A DNA stretch of 64,000 nt from Planctomycetota bacterium (lineage in GTDB: Bacteria > Planctomycetota > B15-G4 > SIAN01): positions 452,370 to 516,369 of the forward strand of contig JANQQL010000050.1 of assembly GCA_028289345.1 (NCBI GenBank), read 5' to 3'. The notes under the pieces are model-generated. The model ran no database searches, was not told where the DNA came from, and worked only from the letters and a program-made list of their open reading frames with translations. Made by a program: the position numbers and the translations under genes. The first letter of the stretch is position 1; each line of letters starts with the position of its first letter. This document shows positions 17,781-27,500 of this stretch, piece after piece.

Positions 17781-18317
17781 TCACTTCAGCCCTCGTAGAT
17801 CTGCGGAGGTGACGTCGGCATCCTCTCCGGTACCGCCAGGCTGCCCGTCTGCTCCATACGAGAGGATTTCGTAAGGGTGTTGATCAGGTCCAGGAGTCAC
17901 GAACCAGTACGGTTCGTTCCACGGGTCGAGGAGTTTGTCGGGTTCGAGGTACCAAGGGTCACCGGGGGTGGCATGACCGTCGCTGAGAGCTCTCAGCCCC
18001 AGCTCATTCTCCGGCCACGCACTTCGTTCCATTCGATAGAGCTCCAGCTTCTGAATCAGTTGGCTGATTGCGGTTCGGGCAACGTCCTGTTTGGCTTTTG
18101 CGACCGATCCCGAGAAGCTGATCACCAAAGTCGCCGCGAGGAGACTCAGAATGACAACGACTGCAAGGACTTCCACCAGAGTCATTCCCGACGATTTGCT
18201 CGGGGCATTCGCGTGAGATCCAGAACAACGAGATTGCCAATGGAGGACTGAGCACCGAGGCGTGGAGCCCGGGGTCGCTGGATTCATTCGCAGGACGCGG
18301 GTCGGACGACTCATCAC
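17781..18317 (-). CDS. gspG: Major pseudopilin GspG
   Basis: A 178-residue major pseudopilin. Processing site KSSG|MTLVEVLAVVVILSLLAATL; mature protein with AISQLIQKLELYRMERSAWP and the GspG C-terminal signature DPWNEPYW...SYGADGQPGGTGEDADV, which carries the calcium-binding loop. With the ATG that overlaps the gspF stop, the leader is 44 residues; Met11 would give 34. It polymerises into the periplasmic pseudopilus after cleavage by a GspO/PilD peptidase, which is not encoded in this window. Confidence 0.93.
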   Translation of the reverse strand: MMSRPTRVLRMNPATPGSTPRCSVLHWQSRCSGSHANAPSKSSGMTLVEVLAVVVILSLLAATLVISFSGSVAKAKQDVARTAISQLIQKLELYRMERSAWPENELGLRALSDGHATPGDPWYLEPDKLLDPWNEPYWFVTPGPDQHPYEILSYGADGQPGGTGEDADVTSADLRGLK

Positions 18318-19552
18318 AAGATTTCCTGCAAGCGCAAGATGGGAAGGATCGCGGCCATCACGAGAACTCCAATCAACGCGGCCAAGATGAGAAGGCTCAT
18401 CGGTTCAAGGAGAGTCGCCATTCGATCAATCGTCCGGAGGGCCTTGCGTTCGTGTCTTGCACCCAGTTTCTCAAGCAGGCGGTCCAGCTCTCCACTCTCC
18501 TGTCCAACGTCCAGCAAACGCCGGAACTCGGCATCGAACCAAGCTTCATCATCGAGTGCCTGAGAGAGTTCCTCCCCGCGTTCCACTCGGGTTGCTGCCT
18601 GGTCGAGGCGGCGGCGTAGTGTGAGGCTCCCCACCGTTGGAGCCAAGACCCGCAAGGCTTCGACCAATGGCACCCCAGCTCGAGATAGCTCGGTAAGCCC
18701 CACGGCAACTCGTGCCACGGCAAGTCGACGCGAAAGCGATGGCTGGAGTCGAATCAGCCAAGACGGGAGTTCGCGTTGATGCTTTCCGGCCGAGACTCTC
18801 ACTAGTATGACGATTGCGGAGAGAATGCTGAGTGTTCCGGTGAGAGCAAGCCAGTTTGTCGCGATCCCTTGGCCGATGGACATGACACCACGAGTCAACC
18901 GCGGAACCTCGATGCGCGAGTCACTGAGAATGGCCGCGAGGTCCGGAAGCGTGTGATTGCTGAGGAACAGCAGGACGCCGAACCCCACGCACAAAACCAG
19001 GAGCGGGTACGCCAATGAACCGATTACCTTCTGAGCAATGCCGTTGGATCGCTGGTGTCTTTCGACCAGCGTGCGTAGCACGTCAGGCAACGTTCCGGCG
19101 TGTTGTCCTGCTTCAACCATCGCAACCTCCAATGGGTGGAACCAGGATTCCTGAGCGCTGAGGGCTTGGCCGAAGGACCGCCCGGAACGCACGTCCTCCC
19201 GAAGACGCAGAATCATGGATCGCATGCTGGCTCGCTGATCGGCCCGAGCTTTCCGCATCGTGTCCAGCGACTCCAGCAGCGGCAGGCCCGATTCGAGTAG
19301 CGTAGAAAGGCCATCGAACAGCTCTGCGCGTTCCAAGCGGCGACGCCGGCGGAGGTGGTTGTTGATCCAACCCGTGCAAAGGTTGGGAATGGAAAGCGAG
19401 GAGGGAACGGCCGGGCGAATCTCGAGAACCTGCAGCCCTCGCTGTCGGAGAGCCGCACGAGCTGCTGCGGGATCGTCTCCGGAGATTTCCCCGGACTGGC
19501 GGCCAGATTCGGCTCCGCGAAGCGCAACCGCTTTGTAACGAAACAAAGTCAT
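18314..19552 (-). CDS. gspF: Type II secretion inner-membrane protein GspF
   Basis: A 412-residue polytopic platform protein with two repeats of the T2SSF domain: LFDGLSTLLESGLPLLESLDTM in the first and VGLTELSRAGVPLVEALRVLAP in the second, with membrane helices around residues 165-190, 215-245 and 385-410. The opening FRYKAVALRGAESGRQSGEI and AAARAALRQRGLQVLEI are typical. Both gene ends overlap neighbours by four bases. Confidence 0.95.
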   Translation of the reverse strand: MTLFRYKAVALRGAESGRQSGEISGDDPAAARAALRQRGLQVLEIRPAVPSSLSIPNLCTGWINNHLRRRRRLERAELFDGLSTLLESGLPLLESLDTMRKARADQRASMRSMILRLREDVRSGRSFGQALSAQESWFHPLEVAMVEAGQHAGTLPDVLRTLVERHQRSNGIAQKVIGSLAYPLLVLCVGFGVLLFLSNHTLPDLAAILSDSRIEVPRLTRGVMSIGQGIATNWLALTGTLSILSAIVILVRVSAGKHQRELPSWLIRLQPSLSRRLAVARVAVGLTELSRAGVPLVEALRVLAPTVGSLTLRRRLDQAATRVERGEELSQALDDEAWFDAEFRRLLDVGQESGELDRLLEKLGARHERKALRTIDRMATLLEPMSLLILAALIGVLVMAAILPILRLQEIL

Positions 19553-21033
19553 CGGGTTTGCACCACCCGAGCCACCTCCATCGAGGTGGACTTGCCTTCG
19601 TCGACGAGGCGACGGCCTTCTTCGGAGAGACTTCGCGTCCCGGCGGCAGCCACGGTTTTGCGGAATTCGTCCAGCTCGGCGCCTTCAGCAATCAAATGGC
19701 GAATCGCGTCATCAACCACGACCAATTCGAAAATCCCGGTGCGTCCTTGGAGTCCCGTGTTGAAACAGCCCGTGCAACCCAGGCCATGGCAGTCGGTGTG
19801 AATCGTACGAACCAATCTCTGTGCAAGAATGGCGGACAGCGATGCGCTCAAAAGGTAGGGCTCAACACCAAGATCTAGTAAGCGGGTGATCGCGCTCGGC
19901 GCGTCGTTCGTATGAAGAGTCGAAAAAACCAAGTGTCCGGTAAGGCTAGACTGAATGGCCATTCGGGCAGTTTCCGCATCTCGAATCTCGCCGACAAGCA
20001 CCACATCGGGGTCCTGTCGAAGGATGTGGCGGAGCCCGGTAGCGAACGTGACACCCTTCTTAGAGTTCACCTGAGCCTGGCTCACTGCGAGTCCCACCGT
20101 CGCGAGTTCGTACTCGATGGGATCTTCGATGGTCATGATGTTGAGTTCAGGGGTAGAAACGGTTCGCAGTGTGGAGTACAGCGTCGTCGTCTTTCCGGAC
20201 CCGGTGGGTCCAGTGACCAACACGATTCCGTTTGGCTGGGTCGCACACTCGAGAAAGTTTTTTTTGACGTTCTCCGGCATGCCGATGGAGTTCAGCTCGA
20301 ACAAGGTGCTCGTATTGTCCAGTAACCGCAGTACGGCACGCTCCCCGTAGCTGGTTGGGAAAGTGCTGATGCGTAGATCCACGGCCCGCGGCCCGAGAGT
20401 GATCGTGCATCGCCCATCTTGGGCGACACGTCGCTCGGCAATATCCATTCGCCCCATGACCTTGATGCGACTCACGATGGCCGCCGCGACATGGCTGGGA
20501 ATCTCACGAACGGTATGGAGTCTTCCGTCGACACGAAAGCGGACCAGAACTCGATCGGCCAGGGGCTGAACGTGAATGTCGCTGGCGCTCTTCCCCAGCG
20601 CCTCGAGGAGCAGGGCATCGACAAACTTCACGACGGGCCCCTTGCCTTGTGTGCTCAGAAGATCCCGATCGACCTCAGCGATGAGTTGTTCAAGATCCTC
20701 GTGGTCGGCGTTCTCGAGGGCGAAGTCGAAGTCAGAAGTGGCTCCCGTCGAACCGCCGTATGATTTGTCAATGGAGCGAGCGAGATCCTCCGAGTCTGCG
20801 AGGACTCGCTTCACCTCTCTCCCGAGTCGGACTCCAAGATTGAAAACTGCCGCGGGGTCTGTTGTGTTCGCCGTAGCGAGGATCTCGGAGCCGTCTTCCG
20901 TTCCTTGCGACAACACGAGGTGCTCGCGTGCAAAGTCTCGCGGAACACGTTGCAAGAAGGTTTTGGTCGCGGAAGAAGGGTCAAGCTTGGCGATGGCATC
21001 CGCGGCATGTTCGCCTTGAGGCATGTCTTTCAT
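19549..21033 (-). CDS. gspE: Type II secretion ATPase GspE
   Basis: A 494-residue hexameric ATPase that drives pseudopilus extension. A short N-terminal domain (1-100) is followed by the secretion ATPase core: Walker A GPTGSGKTTTLYSTL, Asp box MTIEDPIEYEL, Walker B DPDVVLVGEIRD and His box TGHLVFSTLHTND. The usual four-cysteine zinc finger is reduced to CHGLGCTGC, missing one of two CxxC pairs and most of the loop, so zinc binding is doubtful. The QGRTGIFELV continuation is normal. Overlaps gspD and gspF by four bases each. Confidence 0.95.
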   Translation of the reverse strand: MKDMPQGEHAADAIAKLDPSSATKTFLQRVPRDFAREHLVLSQGTEDGSEILATANTTDPAAVFNLGVRLGREVKRVLADSEDLARSIDKSYGGSTGATSDFDFALENADHEDLEQLIAEVDRDLLSTQGKGPVVKFVDALLLEALGKSASDIHVQPLADRVLVRFRVDGRLHTVREIPSHVAAAIVSRIKVMGRMDIAERRVAQDGRCTITLGPRAVDLRISTFPTSYGERAVLRLLDNTSTLFELNSIGMPENVKKNFLECATQPNGIVLVTGPTGSGKTTTLYSTLRTVSTPELNIMTIEDPIEYELATVGLAVSQAQVNSKKGVTFATGLRHILRQDPDVVLVGEIRDAETARMAIQSSLTGHLVFSTLHTNDAPSAITRLLDLGVEPYLLSASLSAILAQRLVRTIHTDCHGLGCTGCFNTGLQGRTGIFELVVVDDAIRHLIAEGAELDEFRKTVAAAGTRSLSEEGRRLVDEGKSTSMEVARVVQTR

Positions 21034-23474
21034 CGGATGAGCCTTGGTTGCACGGATGGCCAGGAGTCTTCGAGTTCGGCATCTTCGCGCTTGACTCTGC
21101 TCATGTACTTGAGGTCTGAGAAGGTGGCGTTACGCAATATGTTGGCGCGCAGGAATACAAAGAAACGACTGCGGATGACCGTTCGAGATCGGCTACGGAA
21201 AACCTCGCCAATCAAGGGAATCGACCCCAAGAGCGGTACCTGGGAAACCGCGGAGTCGTCGCTCTCGATCTCCAATCCGCCCAAAGCCACGGTGAAGCCG
21301 TCGGGAATTGTGACGACGCTTTGCAAGTTGTTTTGTTGACGAGGAGGGGGCAGGCTTGGATCTGCGGAATCCCCCGTGAACCGGCTGATGGAAACATTGT
21401 ACTCGAGCAGGAGATGGTCGCCTTCTGAGATTTGGGGGCGCACGGAAACGGTGGTTCCAGCATCCAATGTTCCGCCAAAGGAAGTCGTGGCGACCGTGTC
21501 GGAAGCGTTGGTGCTCGTGAATGGATTCTGCAAGACCGAATCGAGCTGAGCCTGTTCATTGTTGTTGACGAGAACCCGAGGAACCGTGATTGATCGCCCC
21601 TCGTTCAAGACCTCCAATGCTTGCACGAGTACGCTGAATTCACCGGGATCCAAAACCACTCCCGTCGCCCCCGTGGCCGTGGGAAGAGGAGGCGTGGTTG
21701 ACAGTGCGGGGGAACCGATTCCGAAAAGAGACGTTAACTGAGCGAACGCGTCATCCGCCGTGGTGAGCCGCTGGAGCTCGACGCCAAGGTCGAGCATGTC
21801 GCTTTCAGTCAAAGTAACGAGCAGGACTTCCAGCATTACCTGCGGTTGGCGACAGTCCAAATCCTTGATGATCTCTTCTAGCTGAGAGAGCAACTTCGGT
21901 TCACCAACCGCGATGATGGAGTTGGTCACTTCGTCAGAGGTGATGACTAGGTCAATTCCTCCCTGGAGGTCTTCATTGAGGAGGTTTTTGGAAGCTTCCC
22001 CTGGGGCCGGGAGCCGCCCTTGGGGGCTCTCGGCCGGTGAACTCATCTCTGAACGGACGAGATCGTCCGGGTCGACCGGCAGCACGTTTCGGCGGCGATT
22101 CTGTCGGTTTTGTCCAAGAGTTAAGCCTTCGGAGGGGGAAGCGACGGCGCCTACTCCGACGAGTCTCTGCAGCAGTTCTACGACTTCGCTAGGGTTGCGG
22201 TTGCGTATCTTATACGAGCGAATCGGTCGTCGGGTTTCTGGCTGAACGGCCTCCAGTCGTTCCAGCAATTGCGCAACTTGCTCGTGCTGGGTCTCGGTCG
22301 CGGTGACGATCAGCGTCCCAGTCAGGTCATCCGTCACCATGCGCCAGCCTGCGGTCTCTGTGGCTGCCCCTCCCAGTACTTGACGCACGAGATCGGCGAC
22401 ATCTTCAACGGCGAAGAAGGAGGGTGAGTAGCTCACCGTTTTCAGATGTTCGTGTTTGTCCAGCTCGAGAGCCAGTGACCTCCAAAACTGTCGTTCTGTC
22501 TCCGGGGCGAAAAGTAGGAGGCTTCGACCGTCCGGTGCCGCGATCAGTTTCCCCTTCCGGGTTTCTCCGCTCACCGAGGAACGGGCCGTGACCACGCGCT
22601 CGATCAAGTTGATCAGGGACGATGCCTCGACATGAGTCGAGGGGATTCGCTCCATCACGATGGCTTCCGAAACAGGGACGTCCAATTCCGCGGCGACGGT
22701 CAGCACCTGCTCCACGTGGGGCCGCAGGTCGGACACCATCATCATGGAGGTCGACCCGATCCGAGTGACCTTGCCTCCCACTCGGGACAGGAACGCTTCG
22801 ACCGGTTTCTGGACTTCTTCGATGGGGCGGTGCACGATTTCTCGGACCACTTTCACGAAGCCCGCTTGCGCTCTGTTCAAGTCGTCTTCGACTCGAGCGA
22901 GACCCGCCGCTTCTTGCAGTTGCACAATGCTGACCGTTTCCTCTCCCGGCATCTGGACGGATGTGAGTCCACGGGTCGCCAGGAGCCGATTGGTCAAAGC
23001 CCAAAGCTCTTCGTCAGCAACGCCTCTGCCAAGGCGAAGGGTGACCCGGCCAGAGAGCGTCGACTCGTCATACTGGATGTTGATTTTGAGGCGTTGCGCG
23101 CACAGATCGACAAGGCGGGCAAGTTCTACGTTCTCGGAGAGGATGGTCGTTGCCTGCTGTGCGACAAGGGAGGAGTTGAGACTCGCAATGCTGAGGACGA
23201 AGAGGGCCCATGCGAGGCGCCGTGTGTGTGATTGGGCTCGTTTTGCAGGAGCCGGACCGGCTTGGCGCCGTTGTTTCGTGTTTCGTTCGGGGTTGTTTTC
23301 CCACTTCTCAAGCAATGCAGATCCCTCACGGAAAACCGTCAGGCCGCGTTCCTTGCTCGTCATTCTGTCGCTCTGACCGGTCGACAGCAAGCCATCATCA
23401 TCATTCTGGAACCTTATGGGTGTGCGGAACGACATCAAGAAGAGTTGGTGGAGATCGCGCCGAAAGAATCTCAT
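21030..23474 (-). CDS. gspD: Type II secretion secretin GspD
   Basis: Outer-membrane secretin, up to 814 residues. From the first ATG the export signal lies unusually deep (about 85-107, AWALFVLSIASLNSSL). ATG codons at 23435 and 23363 are alternatives and none has a good ribosome site. Then come N0 (SENVELARLVDLCAQRLKIN), N1-N3 repeats (YKIRNRNPSEVVELLQRLV) and the secretin barrel (PQVMLEVLLVTLTESD, ITVPRVLVNNNEQA, VPLLGSIPLIGEVFR). It is the first gene of the operon, and its promoter must lie in the 271 bases shared with the divergent secreted-protein gene. Confidence 0.93.
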   Translation of the reverse strand: MRFFRRDLHQLFLMSFRTPIRFQNDDDGLLSTGQSDRMTSKERGLTVFREGSALLEKWENNPERNTKQRRQAGPAPAKRAQSHTRRLAWALFVLSIASLNSSLVAQQATTILSENVELARLVDLCAQRLKINIQYDESTLSGRVTLRLGRGVADEELWALTNRLLATRGLTSVQMPGEETVSIVQLQEAAGLARVEDDLNRAQAGFVKVVREIVHRPIEEVQKPVEAFLSRVGGKVTRIGSTSMMMVSDLRPHVEQVLTVAAELDVPVSEAIVMERIPSTHVEASSLINLIERVVTARSSVSGETRKGKLIAAPDGRSLLLFAPETERQFWRSLALELDKHEHLKTVSYSPSFFAVEDVADLVRQVLGGAATETAGWRMVTDDLTGTLIVTATETQHEQVAQLLERLEAVQPETRRPIRSYKIRNRNPSEVVELLQRLVGVGAVASPSEGLTLGQNRQNRRRNVLPVDPDDLVRSEMSSPAESPQGRLPAPGEASKNLLNEDLQGGIDLVITSDEVTNSIIAVGEPKLLSQLEEIIKDLDCRQPQVMLEVLLVTLTESDMLDLGVELQRLTTADDAFAQLTSLFGIGSPALSTTPPLPTATGATGVVLDPGEFSVLVQALEVLNEGRSITVPRVLVNNNEQAQLDSVLQNPFTSTNASDTVATTSFGGTLDAGTTVSVRPQISEGDHLLLEYNVSISRFTGDSADPSLPPPRQQNNLQSVVTIPDGFTVALGGLEIESDDSAVSQVPLLGSIPLIGEVFRSRSRTVIRSRFFVFLRANILRNATFSDLKYMSRVKREDAELEDSWPSVQPRLIR

Positions 23475-23539
23475 GTTTCGAACCGCGACATGGATTGGTT
23501 CGGAGTTCGCGCTTCAGAAACGACGTGATTGAATCTTTT

Positions 23540-23581
23540 TGTCGAGTTGCAATTGCATGTCAGCGGAGTGACAACTCGACA
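23540..23581. promoter_or_regulatory. 10-bp inverted repeat between gspD and the secreted-protein gene
   Basis: TGTCGAGTTG (23540-23549) and CAACTCGACA (23572-23581) are perfect complements separated by 22 bases, arm centres 32 bases apart (about three helical turns). It lies in the shared divergent regulatory region, 66 bases upstream of the first gspD ATG. The T-run precedes it on the plus strand, so it is not a terminator in either direction. An operator is the simplest reading. Confidence 0.4.
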
Positions 23582-23644
23582 CCAAGCTCGCCATTGGTTT
23601 CTCGATGTTAGGGAGTCATTGGGGAAGCGCGGTTCCTTCCCATG

Positions 23645-23673
23645 TTGACAAGGGTCTGCTTCAAGATTCAGAC
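23645..23673 (+). promoter_or_regulatory. Candidate sigma-70 promoter for the secreted-protein/RHS genes
   Basis: A perfect TTGACA at 23645-23650 stands about 95 bases before the ATG at 23746. A weak -10 (around TCAGAC/CAGACT at 23668-23674) follows after 17-18 bases. Only the -35 is convincing. Confidence 0.3.
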
Positions 23674-23745
23674 TCTTTGTTTCCAAGAATCGCCGCGGTC
23701 TTGCGGCTTTGAAGCGTTGATGTTTGTCGAGCAGGGGGACGACGG

Positions 23746-24513
23746 ATGCGGAATGTCGTTCGCGCGTGGGAGTGTCGTGCGCGTTTGCAGTGGCTGCGTG
23801 TTGGAATTGTTTGGGTGGCGTTTGTTGGAATTTCCACAGTTCCGACACTGTCGGCGGTCGCGGTTCCCTCGGCCTCTTTTCTGGTCGAGTGGGATGCGAC
23901 TCTTGCCAACACCCTTTCGCGAGGTGGTTTGAGTGCGGAAGCGCTGACCGCTGCCGGGGTGGAGGGCTCGGAGGTTTCGGGGATCGTTTCGGCGGCGAGG
24001 ACGTTCCTGGCCGGGGAAACCACGACGTTGGAGGCACTGGACCAAGCGGTTCTTGTTTCCCGTCAAGACCGTGACCGCCTGACTCGTTCGGTTCGGACCG
24101 GCATTGATTCGGAGGTCATCGTGCCAGCCTTGGAAGCGGCGAGACTTGCTTACGCGGCGGACGTGGCAGCTCGCGACGCGTTTTTGGAAGGTGTCTTCGA
24201 TGCCGCGACGGGGAACTGCACGGCAGAGGACAGGGCCCGATTGGAGCTCATCCTTGCACACCGTGGCCACGGTGTGCCGGTGGAGTATCTGGTGGTGACG
24301 CGGACGGATGCCGAGTGGGTCGCACTTCGCGAAGCACTTGCGGCGGAGAGGATCGCCGTGGAGTACGAGGAAGAAGCGCTGGATTCGGCGAGTCAGAGTT
24401 TGCTCGCGACGTGTCGTGCCGCATCGTCGGTCGCGACAGCTCGTGCGTGTCTCGACAACCACCTGGCTTCGATGGCTTCTTCGTGGGACCTCGCCTGTTC
24501 CTCGTCGCCCTGA
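23746..24513 (+). CDS. Secreted protein of unknown function upstream of the RHS gene
   Basis: A 255-residue exported protein: signal peptide about 17-40 (VGIVWVAFVGISTVPTLSAVA), then an Ala/Glu/Arg-rich, probably all-helical body (DRARLELILAHRG, WVALREALAAERIAVEYEEEALD) with four cysteines in the last half, plausibly two disulfides. No family recognised. ATG 23746 has GGGGGA 6 bases upstream. It ends 44 bases before the RHS start, so both are likely on one transcript divergent from the secretion operon. Confidence 0.75.
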   Translation: MRNVVRAWECRARLQWLRVGIVWVAFVGISTVPTLSAVAVPSASFLVEWDATLANTLSRGGLSAEALTAAGVEGSEVSGIVSAARTFLAGETTTLEALDQAVLVSRQDRDRLTRSVRTGIDSEVIVPALEAARLAYAADVAARDAFLEGVFDAATGNCTAEDRARLELILAHRGHGVPVEYLVVTRTDAEWVALREALAAERIAVEYEEEALDSASQSLLATCRAASSVATARACLDNHLASMASSWDLACSSSP

Positions 24514-24557
24514 TCTCGCTGGTCGCCCTGATCTCGCTCCTCGCTGTGGAGAACGTG

Positions 24558-27500
24558 ATGGTCTCTTGCAAGCATCTCAGTCCCGTCCGTGAAACGCTGG
24601 TCTTGTCGTTCCTGGCGACGTTGTCCATTGCCCCGGAATCTTGGGGGCAAACGGACCCGATCCTTGAAGTGAATGACGACACTCTCACCAGCTACGCGTT
24701 GACGACAAAGAGTCGTCGACACGACCTGAGCCCTCAAGTGAGTCAACGAGGGGTGGGTTTGGATGGGGCGGCCCGTGGATTCTCGGCCTTTGGCATGTCG
24801 CTGAACGGCAATCCCTTCTCGCCGGGGATCCCGGCCACCCATCGAGTGGCGGGGGTGAACTTGGCGACGGGGGCGCCGCTTGTGTGGGACGTCGATCTTT
24901 CCCTGCCTTCGAAGGGGCCGGACTGGATCATTGGACGGAGCTTCAACTGCCGTCAAGAGGACTCCTCGGGTCATCACAACAGCGACGGTCCTCAAGGCAG
25001 GAACTGGTTTCAGACGTCTTTGCCGGAGATCGACCTGTTTGAGCATGCGACCGACGCGGACAAGGATGTGCTCTATCTTTTCTATGGGGCCGATCGCTTC
25101 GTGGAGTTCCGGCGGGTGGACATCTCGCCAGGGACGAGTGACACTTTCCGTGCCACCAACGGTGCGGCGGGGATCGTGCTTCGAGAGGACGGAGCGGCGG
25201 GAGAGCCGGACACCTTCACTTACACGGACCAGAAGGGGACGGAGTACGTCTTCTTCGGCTTCGACACGGACTCCAATCCTTCGGAAGGGCAGCTCTGGAA
25301 GGTGAACGATGCGGCGGGACACGTCGCCTTCGTGGGAGATTCGAGCACGGGGAGCACGGCGATCTCCCAGGGCTTCGACGGCAGTGGCCGCACCACCAAG
25401 GCGTATGACGCATCCGATCGTCGATTCACGTACAGCTACAGCAGCGGCCAGATCACCCAGGTCGTCGCGGAAACCAAGAGCGGGGGCACCTGGGCCAGTC
25501 CCAGCGGGGTGACGGAAGTGGGCAAGGTGGAATACACCTACTACTCCGAAAGCGACGACCACGGTCGACCCGGTGATCTCAGGACGGTCAAGATCACGAT
25601 TCCTCAATCAGACTCAGGCGTGAGTCTGACCAAGCAGAAGTACTACCGTTACTGGGATGACCCGGCCACCGAGGGCAATGACCATGACCTTCGCCTGGTG
25701 CTCCACTTTGAGGGGTTGCGGGAGTACGACTGGTTGGATTCAACCTTTGACGACGATTTCCTGACCGCGACGGACTTGGATCTCAAACCCTACGCGAGCC
25801 ATTGGTACGAGTACGACAGCGACCACCGGGTGATCAAGTCCTGGCGTCATGGGCAATGCGGTTGCTCGGGCGCCACTTCGGGGGAGCACGAGTTCGAATA
25901 CGAGACCAACTCGAGCTACTCCGATGGGGCCGGCTATGACCAGACTTGGTCGACGCGGACGGTGGTGCAACGTCCCGATGGCTCGTACGCGACTCACTAC
26001 TTCGATGAGGTCGGACAGCCGCTCTCGATGGTGATCACGGATGCAGACCCCGACAACACCAGCCCTGCTCCCGCGACCTGGGCAACCAAGGTCGTGCGAG
26101 GAACGGGGGGCGTGGTGACGGACATCCACACTCCTGCCAACGTCACGGGGTACACCCATTCGAGTGGCTCGATGACGACCTCGAGCAGTGTGGGCTTGGT
26201 GTGGACGTATCCTGTGCTGAGTTCGGGAGCCACGAGCGGCTTTGCTTCCGACCGAAAGTACAAGGAAGGGACTTCGGGGTCCGCGTACTTCGAGGAATCC
26301 TGGACCTTTGCGACGCCGAGTTGCTCGATTGGCGACAGCGAGGTGATCCGTCCCCTCCGTGCTTCCGTCCGAGAGTATCCGGAGGCGATCACTTCCGGGA
26401 CGACGGGCTCCCACCTTTGGGAGCTTGCGTACGAGTACCAGGGTGCTTCGGGCCGGGATCAGATCGTCATCCAGAAAGTCACGGAAACGGCGCCGGCGGT
26501 TGGTTCATCCTCCAATGGGTCGGGCTCGAGTGTGACTTCGAGTGAGTTTTGGAACCAGGACGGGACTCTCGCGTTTGAGAAGGACGCCGAAGGCATCATC
26601 GACTACCACGAGTACACGGATGGGCTTCGGACGGCGTTGGTCGAGGATGCCGACACGAGCAAGACTGGGGCAGGGGAAGTCTTTGAGGGGGTGACGATTC
26701 CTTCGGGATTCTCGAGTTCGGGGACGCCGCTGCACTGGGTGACGAGCTTTACCCACGACGCCCAAGGGCGGCTCGATGAAACCGTGCTGCCGGGGGGAGA
26801 GACCAAGAAGAACTACTACAGCAAGCTCCAAGACGAGCGAGGGGTGCAGCTGACTTTCAACGATTACGAGTCTTCTCCGTCGACGAAATTCTACGGTCCG
26901 GTGGATTACCGCGTGCGCAACCACGCGTCACTCGACGTGGTCGTCGGGTTGGTCGGGCTCACGAACAACGAGACGACCACGGCTCTCTCGTCTCACATCG
27001 ATGAGACGGACTCGGACCCAATTGCCGCGCTGGGGATCGGGTCCCTCGAGAGCTTGACGGTGATCGTCACGGACGAATCGGGAGGTCGCTCCAAGGAGAG
27101 TCGGGAGTACTTTTCGATTCCGTCGAGTTCTCCGGGGACCGAAGGGACGCACTATGACGCGACCACGAGGGGCTACGACGATCGTGGCAACTTGACCCGA
27201 GTCGAGGCGGCCCATGGCACGATCCTCCGACGCAAGTACGACCTTCATCGGCGGCTGATCGAGCGTTGGGTCGGGACCAACGATTCGAGCTGGCCGGACG
27301 GCGCCACATCAGGGACGGACAACCTGGTGAAGACGGAGTCGCGGGAGTACGACTCGGGCAACGACGGAGGCAACGGGCACCTGACCAAGATCACGACATA
27401 TGTGGAGGACTCCGCGACCAACTCTCGGGAGGTGAGCTTCTCTCACGATCTTCGGGGCCGCGTGTTGCTCGAAACCCATCCCGAGGCCCCTCATGCCTTT

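Noticed and set aside
20258..20270. Run of eight T inside gspE as a terminator
   Set aside because: It encodes Lys codons of the ATPase on the minus strand and has no adjacent hairpin.
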